DNA of 64,000 nt from Agarophyton chilense (GCA_030374765.1 JARGXX010000088.1:2170001-2234000), one strand, 5' to 3'. Shown: positions 8,897 to 23,095, counted from the first letter of the stretch. Numbers and translations: made by a program. The notes: generated by a model from the letters alone, not told the origin.

Positions 8897-10935
8897 ATGT
8901 CGCGCTCACGCTCGGTGAATGATGAACGAGATCTCTCGGATGTACCGGCCCTTGTGGCAACGGCAGTCACGCCCACCACAGAAGCCGTAGTTGACCCTGA
9001 GGTCGTCGGACCTCAAGAAGAGGATGATTTGCGCAGGGAAGTGCGTCGTCTGAAGTCTGAGTCAAACGCTTCTCGTGTGCGTATGGTTGCGTTGGAATCG
9101 CAGATCGCTGCTCTTATTGCTGATGTCGAACAATTACGCAGTGCGCATCAAGCACTCGTTCGTCAAGACGATGGGAAGCAGGTCTCTGCATCAGTGAAAA
9201 CACTACGTGAGTATTTGAACCATCTACTGGAGAGGTACGGGAATACGCCCGATGCGCTACCCGGCTTAACCGTGGATATAGAGGAAGTCCTCACTCGAGT
9301 TAACCCTCGTTTAGAACGCCTGGAGGCGGCAGTTCATGCGCAGACTGCTGCTAAACCAGTCGTGCTGGAAGAGGAAGGAGCTCCTTCGGAGGAAGCTCGT
9401 TCGAAGAAGTCGAAGTCACAACGTAAGAAGCGGAAGTCTGCACGTGATTGGAGTGATGAATCGTCAAGTACGGAGGGTTTCAGTTCCAGTACTGATGATT
9501 CTGATGATTCAGATACGTCAGATGACGACGACAGTGATGATGGTCATCGAAGGTCCCGTTCTCGGAAGAAGAACACGTCTTCGTGGTTAATGAGAAAAAA
9601 AGGCTCATCTTACAAAGGATTGAAGGTGCTCCCGTGCACGAATCCGCTTTATCGGAAGGTCCTGAATTACAGGTACTACCGTGTGAAGGTGAAGAGCAAG
9701 AAGCGCTCAGGACGCGAAACCGCGAAGGTGAAGGATCACATCAAACGGTTGAAGATCGGCCTTAATGATTTAACATTTGATGGGACAACCCACGTTCTCG
9801 TTATCGAGTTTCTCACTCGATTCGTTGCCGAAGCAGACACTCTAGAGATGAGTGAACCACAGGCATTCGTGTCTTTCCCACACTTCCTGAAGGGTTTTGC
9901 TTTAGAGCAATATCGTTCCGTATTGGGATCATTGACAGCCGATGAAGGCGGCGTTACCTCATGGCCAGAGGCGGTGCAGTATTTGCTGCGCAGTTACGCG
10001 ACTTCAAACGCGATACGTCAGGCGATCCTGGACCTAAGGGATGTGACCCAAAAGCCTGAGGAGGGCGAAGCTGAGTACAGCTCAAGGCTTAACAAAGCTT
10101 CAGTCCGCTGTGGAAACGTCCACTCGATGGAGGACAAGATTACCTTGTACATCGACGGGCTGGACTCGAGCATCAAGTGGTTGGTAGCTCGATATCGAGA
10201 GAAGCATGGAAGAGTCTCCTTTTTGAAGTTAGTTCAGTTTGCGAAAGCTGAAGGAGACGCGGCCAGAGCGCGTGGTAGCCCCCGTCGTTCAGTGGCTTTT
10301 GGAACCTCAATGGGTAAGGAGAAGATCTCCGCCAGAGTTAATCAGCGCAGCAAACTGCTACATCTGGAATTTCGAGTGCACTCACGAGATTCGTCGTTGG
10401 CACCGAAAGGGAGTGCTCGCATGAGGAGGCGGTCCATTTAATGGAATATACGGACTCTTCTGTACCTACAGTGGATCTTCCACACTCGGAGTCTGAGGAC
10501 GAGGAAGCCCTAATGGCTACGGAGGGCCGTCGCCCTATGTACCGTCCCTACACGGTGCCTCCACAAGGAGGTTTTAAGAACGGGAAACCCGGATGGGTGG
10601 ATACTCGCACGGCATACCGTTCACAATTTATGTTGACCAACCGTCGTGACGGTTTGATCTCTTATTCATGTTATGGAAAACACCATTTGAGTGCAGAATG
10701 CACGCTTCCTGCAAAGGATCTGAGTCGTATCATGACGAATTATGAAGCACTCTCGGAAGGGGAAAGGAGCCGCCTACCGACGGGCATGTATTGGAAAGCC
10801 GAAAGTTGGTTTTCTCAGACACCAATGCGCCGGACGGACAAGCCGGTTGCTCAGAATGCTGAAGTGTTACAACCCGGAACCCCGGTAGGAAGAGGCGCCT
10901 TTCAAGCGAATAAGCCGGTGCAACCAGAAAACTAA
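8897..10935 (+). CDS. G3 gag region (fossil)
   Basis: The likely start is the ATG at 8897 (MSRSRSVNDERDL). A coiled-coil-like N-terminal half and a Lys/Ser/Asp-rich low-complexity tract (about 9390-9590) come first. Then comes the retrotransposon-gag core, with blocks shared with G2 and G4 such as WPEAVQYLLRSYAT and the Y--RLNKA motif. A zinc-knuckle-like CYGKHHLSAEC lies near 10670. The region is broken about once or more. Gag packages element RNA in cytoplasmic particles. Confidence 0.75.
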
Positions 10936-11075
10936 GTGAGGGAGCCCCTAGGGGGTCGGCACTAGTCGATCCCGTAGTGCTGACCAGGGAGAGCTCGCCT
11001 CCCTGCTCCCGCGCTTTGAAGCCCAAGATTCTCTTGAGGCCTCCCAAATTTCCGCCGTACGGAATCAATCCGCCG

Positions 11076-14000
11076 GACGGAAAGCGAGTACAGTTTGACT
11101 GTGAGTTACATCGTCCTTGGAGAGATTGACTATCCTGGACACAGGTGCTGGTCCGAACTTTATACGGGAATCGGAGCTCGCTCCTGCTGACTTAGAATGT
11201 ATTCGATTCGGTCCTTTACCGGACATCCGGGATGCCAACAAAAACGCTGTGAAGACGCTGGGAACAGTTTGACTCGTGGTGCGATTGGGACGCTTTGTAG
11301 TCCTAGTCGACTTCATCGTCTGGAAGACGTTATCTGCACCAGTGGTCCTGGGATGTGATTATTGCGACAAGTTTGTCGAAGCCATTCGCCCACGAAGAAA
11401 ACTAGTGGAACTAGATGATGGATCAATGGTACCAATTGTTCGCAGGCCAATACATCGTTGCTCTGAAGCACCTCCACTTCCACCATCTATGGAATACGAG
11501 AAATCCCGAGGACGTGTCTCGCCGAGGATTCGAGTAGCGAAGAGTGCCATGATGAAGGGGCAAACCCAAACTTGGGTTCAAGTAAGAACAGAACGACACG
11601 GACTCGTGGTAATTAAACATAATACTCGGATGTACGAATCCCGTGGATTGATATTCACTAACGGCATTGTTCAGGTTGATCCTGGTAGCCTCTTTTGGAT
11701 ACTAGTGAGTAACTTCATCGATAACGATTATCAGATACCAAAGAAAAGGTTGTTGCAACAGCTTTGTCTCATCCCACAGTGGTGGTACCTACTCATATTT
11801 ATACTGCAGAAGTATTGGGATCAACCCATGTCGGTGACACAGACGAAGAACTGCAAACTCCGTCTGGAGATCAATTGCAAACGGCAAAGGATCCCGAGAG
11901 CCTGGTCGATGAGCTAGACTTAGCACATGTGTCGGAACCCTACAGAACGAAGATCAGTTCTACGCCGAAGAAGTATACATCTATGTGGAGTGGAAAACTA
12001 GGAGAGATCTCCGCTACGGAACACCACATTGATTTGGTCCCAGGGTCACGACCCATCTCCCAACCACCTTACAGAGCGGGACCACGAGCTCGCCAAATCA
12101 AGGAGGAGAATGTCAGCCAAATGCTGGAAGAAGGAGTAATCGAAGCAGCTCAATCTGCTTGGGCCTCACCAGTGGTGCTGGCTCCAAAACCTGATGGTTC
12201 TTTACAATTCTGTATCCATTATCGAAAACTGAACGCAGTTACAGTTCGAGATACATACCCGTTGCCTCGAATGGACGAATGTATTGACAGCTTAGGAGAG
12301 GCGAACGTGTTCACCACGTTGGACGCCAACTCTGGCTGTTGGCAGGTGCCTGTAGCGGAAGAAGACCAAGATAAAACCGCATTTGCGTGTCACGCCGGCC
12401 TCTACCGTTTCAAAAGGATGCCCTTTGGCTTAAAGAATGCACCGGCTACTTTCCAGCGTACTCTGGACATCTTGCTCTCAAGATATAAGTGGAAGACTTG
12501 TTTAGTCTATTTGGACGATTTGATCATCTTTTCCCAGGATGTGGAAAGCCATTTACGGCATGTCGATGAGATCCTCAAAGCACTACAGAGCGCAGGTATC
12601 ACCTTGAAGTTCAAGAAATGCGACTGGTTCGATGGCACCGTCCGGTACTTAGGACATGTTATCAAGCCGGGACAGCTTGCCATTCAAGAGGCACAAACAG
12701 CGGCTCTCCGCGAAGTACAACCTCCGTCGACACAGAAGGAATGGCATTCTTTCCTCGGCTTGTGCAACGTCTACCGACGATTCGTGCCACGATACTCGCA
12801 TATATCGGCACCGCTCAACGCAAAGCTGCATAAAGGACAACCAGTACAGCTGGAACAATTCAGACAAGCTGAAGCGGAAGCGTTCGACACGCTGAAGACA
12901 AAGATTATTACAGCCCCAGTCTTGGCGCTGCCCATCCCCAACCTGCCATACTCAGTGGATACCGACTCTATCGAGTACCAAGTAGGGTGTGCCCTTTTTC
13001 AAACACACCCTGATGGTGAACGCAAACCCATTGGTTACTGGTCGAGATCGCTGAACGCAGCTGAGAAGAAGTATTCAGTTTCATAAAAGGAATGCCTTGC
13101 AGTCGTTTGGGCTCTAACCACATTGCGACCGTATCTCCAAGGAGAACGTTTTACCGTCAGCACGGATCATTCGTCTCTACGATGGTTACTGTCCATTACA
13201 GATTCGTCTGGTCGTCTCATACGATAGCGATTACGCCTTTCTGAATTCGATTTTGAAGTGAAGTATAAGAAGGGATTGACCAATGCCCAAGCTGACGCGC
13301 TATCGCGACTCAAAACACTGGGCGAAACCCAAGGCGAAATCGATGAAGAGATACCTTGCTTCTACATGGAGACCCATTCACCATCCTTTGAAGAAGAGGA
13401 ACCAGAGAACCTTGATGATTATTCGGATGTAGACCCGTTCCTTGTATTAGCAGATACTGACCCTTCAGTTCAACTCGAGCAAATCTCGTGCACTGAGCTC
13501 CTCAATGAGCAACACGCCGATACGTTTTGTGCGTCGATACGCTCTCGTCTTAACGTGGGGGAGGAGCTCCCCTTTTCACTCGATTCACGAGGAATACTGT
13601 TAAGACATGTCGAAAAGCATGATCAAATCATGATTCCACACGCCTTGAAAAGTCGAGTACTCCATCTGGCACACTACAGCAGGCTGTCTGGTCATCCAGG
13701 AGGAACGAAGTTGTTCATGGCTCTAAGAAGAGATTTTTACTGGCCTACTTTGGCAATGGACTGCCATGCTACAGTGGGGTTGTGTACAACATTTGCGAAG
13801 AATCGCGTGAAGCTTTACAGGAAGCGGAAACCGATGACGTTATTCCAGGCGAAAGCGCCTTTACAATACGTCAGTATCGACATCCTAGGGGAATTGATTC
13901 GCTCAAGGCGAAGTTATCGCTACGTATTGGTAGTCACCGACCGCTTCTCGAAGCTAGTGCGGACTGTGCCGTTGAAGCGGATAACCGCAGCCGTAATCGC

Positions 14001-15620
14001 CCAGGCGTTTATCAAACACTGGGTATTTGTATAAGGACCGTATTTATATACTGACCACCAGAAGTGCTGTTATTGGATAATGGGAAGCAATTCGTTGCGA
14101 AGTTCTTTCAGAATGTTTGCCGCAGTATGGACATACGAAACGTATTTACCACGACCTATCATCCGCAATGCAACGGTCAGGGGGAGCGTTTCAACCGCAC
14201 GCTGATAGCTGCATTACGACACTACATCGCGGACCACCCGAAAGAATGGGACATGTTTACAGATACTTTGTGCTACGCGTACAATACGCAAGTGCATACC
14301 TCTACAAAGACGGCACCGTTCGAACTCGTTCTTTCACGTAACCCTCCGGCTTTACCGGTTGCGCTCGACGAAGAGACAGAATTGGACGCGCCGACTTCGG
14401 CTAAGTACCATCTGAAATGGAGGAATTACCTGAAGGCCAGAGCGGAAGAAGCCGCTAAGGAGTTATCAAGGACGCAAGCTCGCTATAAGCGAAACTATGA
14501 CGCCAGAAGGCGGAGAGGAAATCCCGCAATCCGAGTAAGAGGTCACGTCTTCGTGCGAGTCCAAAGACCTGACAAACAGGAAGAATCTCGTCATAAGTTG
14601 TTGCCAATAGCGGCTGGACCCTTCAAAGTGGTGGACCTTAATGAAGACACAGTGGTCATCAAGACAGGTGAGGACGTTGAACGTGTATTGCGCGATCGCT
14701 TTGAAGTCGCGCCTCACCCGCAAGTGGAATTCCAGGTATCTGGTAGAACTAAGGAGGCAAGTGCGACGGAACGTTAAGACAAAAGCCCAAGTGACTCTGG
14801 GGAGAGTTAGCCGCCACCAATGGCTCGAGCGGAGGAGAAAGCTCCTGATCTCTCCCCGCCGGCGGTTGCGTACGCCAATCACGGACAGCTTCCGAAATAT
14901 CGGGATATGCCCCGTGGCACGCGCAAACCCGTAAGTACAGAAAGGGAACCTGAAAGCAGGGAAGATGTTTTGGACATTGGCCCCAAGGAATTGGAAACGA
15001 GTGCAAGCGAAAACGCGCCGTTGCCTCTTCAGGCTGAACCATCAGGTGAAGCGCCACTTGCTGTTCCGCCGATATCGGCTCCCATCCATCGTGGGCAGGA
15101 AGAAGAAGAGGTATCGCCTCCTGTCGTGGTGCAAGCACCATCGTATACCCAACAGCGGTCAGAATCGGATAAACCGAAGGAAGTTCATCCACGAATGGAA
15201 TTGAGAAGTAGCAAGAAGTAAGCTTCTATGGAACCTGGAAAACAGGATAGCTCTTTATCTGAGAAAGGTTCTCAAGAAATGAGTACACTGCCCCTGCGGG
15301 CAGAACGACAGTTAGTCGATGAGCGAACGCTTAGTGACGCTGAGACTGCTAACACAGAGACGCTTGGGTCAGCCCTAAGGCATTTCAAACCTGTTTACAG
15401 GAGTCTCGCGCCAACAGCGAAAAGCATTGGGAAACGCCCAGGAATATGTTATGGATCGCATATGTGAACATGGCGAGCATGAAGATACTAGATAATTACT
15501 GTATCGAGTCCGTTGGTACGGTTTTCTTCCGGAAGCGGATACGTGGGAACCTATAGCTCATATCCCCCGTTCGCAACTCGTGCGATATCATCGACGCATG
15601 CGATTAACACTCCCCAGGGA
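11076..15620 (+). CDS. G3 pol region: PR-RT-RH-IN-chromodomain (fossil)
   Basis: Visible in order are: the aspartic protease LDTGAGPNF near 11135; reverse transcriptase from about 11990 with the YLDD box near 12508; RNase H from about 12950; integrase from about 13640 with the zinc-binding N-terminus and the DDE core ending near 14200; a polar linker; and a chromodomain-like block around 15440-15620. The order PR-RT-RH-IN with a terminal chromodomain is that of Ty3/gypsy chromoviruses. Several breaks interrupt it, so this copy cannot encode a full polyprotein. Confidence 0.85.
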
Positions 15621-16136
15621 GATCGACTCCTCGATAGTCGGGCTCATGGGCACATCCCATTTCTAAGTATGGGCTACAAAGGTAGTAAAAACTCGAAAGG
15701 CGAGAAGAAAACAAGAAGTCATGTGGAAGAAACGTAAAAACACGCAAGCACAGGACATTTACTGATTATCACCTATGAAGAACTCGAGAAGCGAGAACAG
15801 AAGTCAGGGACTCATTAGGCCCGGAACAACCGGTAGCATTGGTATTGCTTTGTGACTCGGATGTGGAGTTTGCCAAGATCAACAGACACCGTATGATGGC
15901 GTGGACCGCTTGCTGAAGCCACACTGGCCGAAGGAACCCTGAAGGCACGACTTAGCCGTCAATTTTGACGGGCTGCGACCATTGCCGTTCATCGCAGGAT
16001 GTGAAAAGGCGGCTGGCGTCCGAACACCAGAAAACTGGGTGTGCTAAAAGAAGTCGTGAGAAAGATGAGTACCCGGAACGACGGTTGTCGCACATGTGGT
16101 GCACCTGTCTTGCGCCCGATACGGTTCGCGCTTAAC

Positions 16137-16146
16137 GAGGGGGGTA
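16137..16146 (+). other. G3 polypurine tract
   Basis: gaggggggta directly before the 3' LTR, the same form as in G1 and G2. Confidence 0.75.
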
Positions 16147-16811
16147 TGTAGTATTCTACTTCTTCGGCGTTCCGATGGTTTCTTTGTCGCAAAGTCGCGT
16201 TTGGAACTCATTACTGAGTGGCCTGGTCAGGGCTAGGATAAGCAGTGACACACCGCGTAGGATGCCAGGAGGCAGGGTACATTGTTGGAACACGTGGTAT
16301 CACGAGTGGAGTGGCTTGCAACGGCGCATGTAGTGGCGATCCACGTGGATGGTTTTACTACCCTTTGTAGATGTAAGTCCATTAGGGACCATACCCATAC
16401 AGTGGTTTGGCTAAGTGGCCGACCACTGGGTATTATTTATATATTTATTTGGGCACTCACCCTGGCACACAGTATATAGTGTACCAGAGGTGAGCGCCGA
16501 CTCCAAGTAAAGGAGACAACATGGGCATCATGACTATTCTGTTCCTCGCTTAGGATTCCTTAACCGGAGATCCGGACGAGCTATAATAGATAGTCAGCCC
16601 CCAACCACTTCACGAGCCGTCTCGTACCTACGTTCCATCAACGTTTTACAGTTGCACTGTTCACCCTCGCTGGCGAGTAGTGGCCTTACACCCCACTTCC
16701 AGCTCGCTGGTGTTGTAGCTCTACCACCCCTTTTCCCTCGCCGCAAGCGACCCATCGGCATTTCGAACGCTGTCGCAGGTGTCTGCACTCTCAGTTAGAG
16801 CGGATACTACA
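16147..16811 (+). repeat. G3 3' LTR (665 bp)
   Basis: Same length and ends as the 5' LTR, ~98% identical by eye, followed by the ccggt duplication at 16812. Confidence 0.93.
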
Positions 16812-16816
16812 CCGGT
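16812..16816 (+). repeat. Target-site duplication of G3, right
   Basis: ccggt, matching 7898-7902. The G2 gag sequence resumes here with GGTACTACCGTTTGGAGG, as in the uninterrupted G4 copy. Confidence 0.9.
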
Positions 16817-19800
16817 ACTACCGTTTGGAGGACTCCTCTTTGGATCGTACACCCTGTGGTACGGGAAGAGTGAAGGACTGCATTAAGGGAATGAAGCTCT
16901 CACTTCGCAACCAGTTGTTTTCTGGAGAAGACCCAATATAGATGTTGGATTTCTTGGCACGCTTTGTCGCGGAAGTTGACATCCTTGGAATGAACGAGGG
17001 ACAGGCCTACATTGCCTTACCGTACTTCTTACGTGGGCTTGCAGAAGACCAGTATCACTCTGTCAGAGGTTCATCACGCGCCTCCGAAGGAGGGGTCACA
17101 TGCTGGCCTGAAGCAGTTCAGTACCTCTTGAGGTCGTACGCTACTAACTCCGCCATTCAGCAGGCTATACTAGCCCTGCATGACACTCGCCAACGTCCAG
17201 GCGAGTCAGAAACGATTATTCGTCGCGCCTTAACAAGGCCTTCCACCGCTGTGGCAATGTTTACCCCGCTGAAGAGCGTTGTACCATGTTTGTCGATGGT
17301 TTGGACCTGGCGATCCGGACTCTTGTTGCTCGACGTCGAGAAGATAGACCTATAGCCACGTATTTGGGACTAGTGCAGTTCGCTCGCGCAGAAGGTGAAG
17401 CCTTGCGCGCACGCACTTCTGGATCCAGGGTTAGGTCCGCAAAAGCGTTGATGTTACAACCAGGTACCCCGTCAGCTTCGATGATCGACGAAAAGGCCTC
17501 TCGATGGGATTATGATAACGTGCAGCTAGCCCATAGCGACGTTCATTCGATCCCGACAACGGAGTTACCCTCAACCTTGGACGAGTCACCATACTTGATT
17601 GAGGAGGACACGCTACTCTATGCAGATAATGGTCTCGTTCGTGCTCCACGCGTCCCACACGAGAGTGGTAATGTCCGCTTTTCGCGTCCAGGTTGGAGAG
17701 GTACCCGCCCCGCGGTGAAGTTCGCCGAGCCTCGCCACCCAACACCGGCTTCTGGTCTGATTTGTCATCTCTGCTACAAACCAGGCCATACTTCTCCACA
17801 ATGTGTGTTCTCTCTCCGAGAATGCGCACAAGTCGTAGTCAATTACGAGGCCCTATCTCCGGAGGACAAAGCTGCTGTTCCGATTGCATCGTATATCCGT
17901 GCTCGAACGGATGTTCCACGTCACGTATCGCTTCTCCGAGCTCGGGTGGTACTTGCAGCGGAATCCCGTGTCACCGACGTGGTCGGTCATCCCACCGCTT
18001 CTGCGGTATCTTCTGGACCTGATGCCCAGGCGTTGCCCGCTCTACGCCCTGAGCAGCCGCCTCCGGCGGAGCAGGCCCAGGAAAACTGAATTTGGGAGTC
18101 TCCTCTCAAGGAAGGGCGCCCTCAGAGTCGAGGTCGACGGCCCCCGAGGCTTCCAAGCCTCTCTCCCCGGTCAAAATCTTTTCAAGGAAAGAGGCCGTCA
18201 ATGACGTGAACTCGGAACAATTTAGTGTTCTGCGTCGTCTGTGGAAACGTGTTTCCCATAACCGGTTCCCGGGTAAAGTTCTGATGATGGCCAAGAGAAA
18301 CTACAAGGTCTATGCTGACCTTGGCCTTTCACCACAGTTTATGGTGCGACACCTTACCGTCTTAGACACCGGTGCCGGTCCGAACTTTGTCGTGGAGGAA
18401 GTGTTACCGCCTGCTTTGCAGTCTAGGATCTGCCGCAACCACGTCCCGGAGGTCGCTGACGCGAACAAGAAACCGTTAGATACGGTGGGTTTTATAGAAC
18501 TGGTAGTCCGCGTTGGCGCTCGCGTTGTGAAACTCGACTTCGTCGTATGTCGGAAATTAGCCGCCCCAGTCATCTTGGGTTGCGACTTTTGCGACCGCTT
18601 CGTCGAAGCGATCTTCCCCCGCCAACGGCGTGTCGAGATGGAGGATGGATCGTCCACTCCGATCGTTCGTCGTCCGCTTAGGCGTGCCACGAAGAAGCAT
18701 GTCCCGCTACCGGCAGCACAGGAACCTGGACCGGATAACCGTGAATCCAATAAGCTCCGCATCGCAGCGTCGTTGTGCGTTCCGCCTGAGTCCCAAATGA
18801 TGATGAAAGTAACCTCCCGTCAACACGGACTCCGGGTCTTGCAACCATTGTCGTCACTGTTTGACAGACACAGCCTCGCAATTGCGAGCGGAATCGTCCA
18901 TGTGGAACCAAACCAACCGTTTCACGTGCTGATCGCCAATCTAGGGACTGTACCCCAGTATCCGGTGAAGGACCAAGTGATAGGGTCTGTCATGCCGCAC
19001 CCCATCGCTATGGTGCCGACAAAGCTGACCGCAGCTGACGTTCTCGGACTAATTCACTCTAAGGAGGGGGACAGCCCGGAACCCGTTTCATCGCCGGTAC
19101 CCGGGGTTCAACCTGTAACATCAGGGACGCAGCCCGTTTCAAGGAGTGGTGACCGCCCCGATCCAGTCCAGGAACTCGAGGACCTGGATCTCAGCCACGT
19201 CCCGGAGTCATACCGCCATCGCTTGCAAGAACTTTTAAGGGACTTCACCACTATGTGGGACGGCTCCCTTGGTGAGATTGCCACTGCAGAACACCAGATT
19301 GATTTGCTACCGGACACCGGACCCATCTCTCAGCACCCATACCGTGCCGGACCCGCCGCACGCGCGGAGGAAAAGGCACAAGTGGATAAGATGCTTCGAT
19401 CAAAAGTCATTGAACCTGCTCAGTCGCCGTGGGCTTCTCCAGTAGTACTGGCTTCAAAGCAGGATGATTCCTGGAAGTTTTGCGTCGAGTACCGTCGGTT
19501 GAATGCCGTCACCGTCAAGGACGTGTATCCAATCCCAAGAATGGACGAGTACATTGACTCGCTGGGCACCGCCACCGTCTTTACAACCCTGGACGCCAAT
19601 TGGGGATACTGGCAAGTTCCGTTAAGGAAGAAAGACCTGGATAAAACCGCTTTCGCGTGTCACTCCGGTCTCTACCGTTTCAAACGGATGCCTTCTGGTC
19701 TTACCAATGCCCCCACTACATTCCAGCGAGCCATTAACATCCTATTGGCCCGCATCAAATCGCGTACCTGCCTGGTCTACCTGGATGACGTAATCGTCTT

Positions 19801-22800
19801 CTCAGATAATCTGCACAAACATCTCACTTACGTGAGGGATATCATGACAACCCTTCGAGATGCGGGTGTTACTCTTAAGTTGAAGAAATGTGACTTCTTC
19901 ACGGACACCGTGAAGTAACTCGGCCATTATCCGTCCAGGACGTGTTACAATCAAGAAGACTCGTGTTGAGTCACTCAAAGAGGCTAAAGAACCGCGGACG
20001 CAAACCGAGCTTTGTTCCTTTCTGGGACTCGCAAACGTCTACCGACGATTCATCCCGCACTTTGCGGACAAGGCTGCACCGTTAAACGCACTTTTCCGGA
20101 AAAGCCAACCACCAAAACTGGACCCCTTAACCCCCGTTCAAACGGAATCTTTCAACTCTCTTAAGGATTCTGTCGTCTCCGCCCCGATCCTCTCGTTGCC
20201 CAAGCCTGGAAGTCCCTTCACCGTAGATACGGACGCCAGCGATTACCAAGTAGGTTGTGCACTGTTTCAAACTGCACCCAATGGGGAAAGACGCCCCGTA
20301 GGGTACTGGCCCCAATCGCTCAACGTCCACGAGAAGAATTACTCCATCTCGAAGAAGGAATGCCTTGCAGTAGTGTGGGCATTACAAACGCTGCGCCCCT
20401 ATCTCATAGGTAATCATTTCACCGTTTTTACGGACCACTCATCACTTCGATGGCTACTCTCCATCTCGGAGCCTTCAGGCCCCTTGATGCGTTGGCGTCT
20501 CCGTCTAGCGGAATTTGACTTTGACTTGCAGTACCAAAAAGGATCGTACAACACCCAAGCCGATGCTCTCTCCCGCCTGGTCAGTACTGGCGAAGCATCA
20601 CCCGTCAAAGACAATGAAATGCCCTGCTTAGCAGTGAATGGCGACGACGCTACCATCAAGGACGAGGAACGAGACACGGACTCTTCAGATTCCGGTTCCG
20701 AATTGGACGACTTTCTTCTCTCGGAAGATTCCGAGAAACCCTTACCAGGGAACTTCGTGCCTATTAGTCTAGAGGAGATGATACGGGAGCAATTCGCTGA
20801 CCCGTTCTGCGCAAAGGTCCGCGCTCAACTCAATGGAGGAGGTACTCTCCCCATTCAGGTGAATGGCACCGGATACCTTGTACGGACCGTCGGATCGCAC
20901 CCATAAATCGTTGTACAATATAACCTCCAGTCGAGAGTCTTGCGGTTGTCGCAATACTCCAAACTGAGTGGCCACGTCGGGGGACGGAAACTTTACCTCA
21001 CCCTACGCCGTAACTTCTACTGGTCTGCCATGGCAGTGGACTGCTACGCAACGGTGCGGTTTTGTACCGATTGCGCTCGAAACCGTGTCAAACTCCGCCG
21101 TCATGCGACGAAGTTGAAGCTGTCTCCAGCCCGCGCTCTATTGGAGTTTGTGGCCATCGATATACTCGGTCCCTTCCTTACCACTAAGCGGAATTACAAG
21201 TTCTTACTCGTAATTACGGATCGCTTCTCAAAGCTGGTCCGGACCGTACCGTTACGGAAGATCTCCGCTATGAGCGTGGGTCAAGCCTTCGTCCTACACT
21301 GGGTCTTCGTCTACGGTCCACCGGTCAACCTCCACTCCGATAACGGGAGAAAGTTCGCCTCTCGTTTCTTCGAGGATGTATGTCGCATATTGGACATTAA
21401 GAACCTGTTCACGACCACTTACCACCCCCAAACTAATGGGCGGGCCGAACGGTTCAACCGGACATTACTTGCGACACTCCGTTCATACGTTGCAGAGCAC
21501 CCCAAAGATTGGGACTTGTTCACTGATGCGCTCACCTTTGCGTACAATACGCAGGTGCACAGGACAACTGGATTAACGCGCTTCGAGTTGGTACTGTCCA
21601 GTACCCAACCGGCCGTGGCGCTGGAACCACAGCCCACGCTAGTTATCTTTCCGTCACCGACTGCTTATCGCGAAGCGTGGAAAACTTGGCTCACGAAGCT
21701 CGTTGCCGCCGCACGGCGTTCAATGGGCCGAGCCCAGGCCGCTTACAAGCGTGACTTTGATACCAAAGCCCCTCGCTCGCCGCCACGTCTCGCCCCCGAC
21801 GGTTATGTATTCATCCGCAAGGAGTATTGGAACCCAGAGAAGGAGAAACGCCACAAGCTGTCATCCGTTGCCTACGGCCCCTTTCGAGTTATTTCGGTGG
21901 CTTCCGACACTGTCGTTGTTGACCTCGCTGGTAATTACGAACGCATCTCCCGCGATCGCGTGGTATCGGCTCCTCCGCCGTTAACATCCCAACCTACTGG
22001 TGTGACTGCTCCCGTTGAAACGGATTCATCGACCCCCTTACCCCAGGTCCACCCGCGTCCCTACGAGTTACCACACCCATCCCGGGGGTTTTCTGACCAT
22101 CCGCTACCCGCGGCGCCCAACCTGAAAGGAATCGTGTCGCGCATTCGTCGCTCCTCCCCAGTCCACCCGACCGACACCAACTCCGGTGCATCGTCTAAGG
22201 AGGGGGAGGCGCCCGACAGCCGTCGTAACCCGGTCGATACCGTCGCTGGAAACGCCGCACCGTCGCGTGTCATTCTTCGCCCGTCAGGGTGCCTGATACC
22301 GACGTCCGGCAAGACTCGACGCAGTCACTATCCAAGCCTCCGAACGCAGCTGCGGATAACGCCACCAACCCTCGCCGAGGTGTCACCACACGTACAACAC
22401 GGAATGCAAATGCGCTTGACGCACCGCAGCCTGATACAGTACGACTGGACGACGCACCGCCAAGTACCCCGCACAGGGAGGCGGATACATCCACGGCGCC
22501 GACGCCGGACCGTCAGCCATTGGAACTCTCACGTGACTACACGGAAACTCGCCGTGGGACAGAGAGGTGCGACAATGCGCCACCGCCCCAGCGAATCTCA
22601 CCGCCGAAGCGAGCTTCACCACGCCGATTAGCGGAACGACCACCCGGGTTACCCGCCGGTGTGGGCCCTCCAACCGGAGTGGGAAACGCCGAAGCAAATC
22701 AAGCACTTGGGGAAAATGAACCGCCGAAGTCGGGTCGACATTCCACTCAGCCGAGGACTGCCTTGCGCGCTACACGGTCCGACCGGAGCGAAGCCGCCCA

Positions 22801-23095
22801 ACGCGTGATCACTTCGGTACCCCCGGGCTCAGGACGGGTACCACCAGGAAATAGCGACACCGTCATACGGGATGGCCAGGAAGTGTACCGACAAGAGTTC
22901 GTGGTCGGGCTCATTTTGGCGCACTCCTACCACCCAAAGGGGATATCCAATACTTGGTCCGTTGGTACGGGTACAGCCCCGAATGGGATTCAGACGAACC
23001 GATAGAGCACCTACCTCGGTCAAAGGTGGTACAGTATCATCGTCGTACTATCACGGCTTTGCCGGCTACCATAGACCGAGCCCGAGTGCGTTAAG
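16817..23095 (+). CDS. G2 gag core and pol: CCHC-PR-RT-RH-IN-chromodomain (fossil)
   Basis: After the G3 insertion the Gag core continues and ends in a canonical zinc knuckle CHLCYKPGHTSPQC at 17763-17804. Protease LDTGAGPNF is near 18362, reverse transcriptase about 19270-19900 with YLDD near 19780, and RNase H about 20210-20560. Integrase runs about 20940-21600 with its HHCC N-terminus and D, D, E core (IDILGP, SDNG, AERFNR). A Pro/Thr-rich linker of about 300 residues and a chromodomain around 22880-23080 (RWYGY-type block) follow. Several breaks are present. The part up to 19122 is collinear with G4. Confidence 0.88.

Larger units (their letters stand above)
7903..16811 (+). mobile_element. 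G3: complete Ty3/gypsy element nested in G2
   Basis: 8.9 kb with two 665-bp LTRs (TGTAGTAT...ATACTACA), ccggt duplications, primer site, gag, protease, reverse transcriptase, RNase H, integrase, a chromodomain-like end and a purine tract. The LTRs differ at about a dozen positions by eye (~2%), so it is the youngest insertion here. The layout is whole, but coding has roughly half a dozen breaks. Unlike G1 and G2 there is no long opposite-strand ORF between the pol end and the 3' LTR. Confidence 0.92.
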
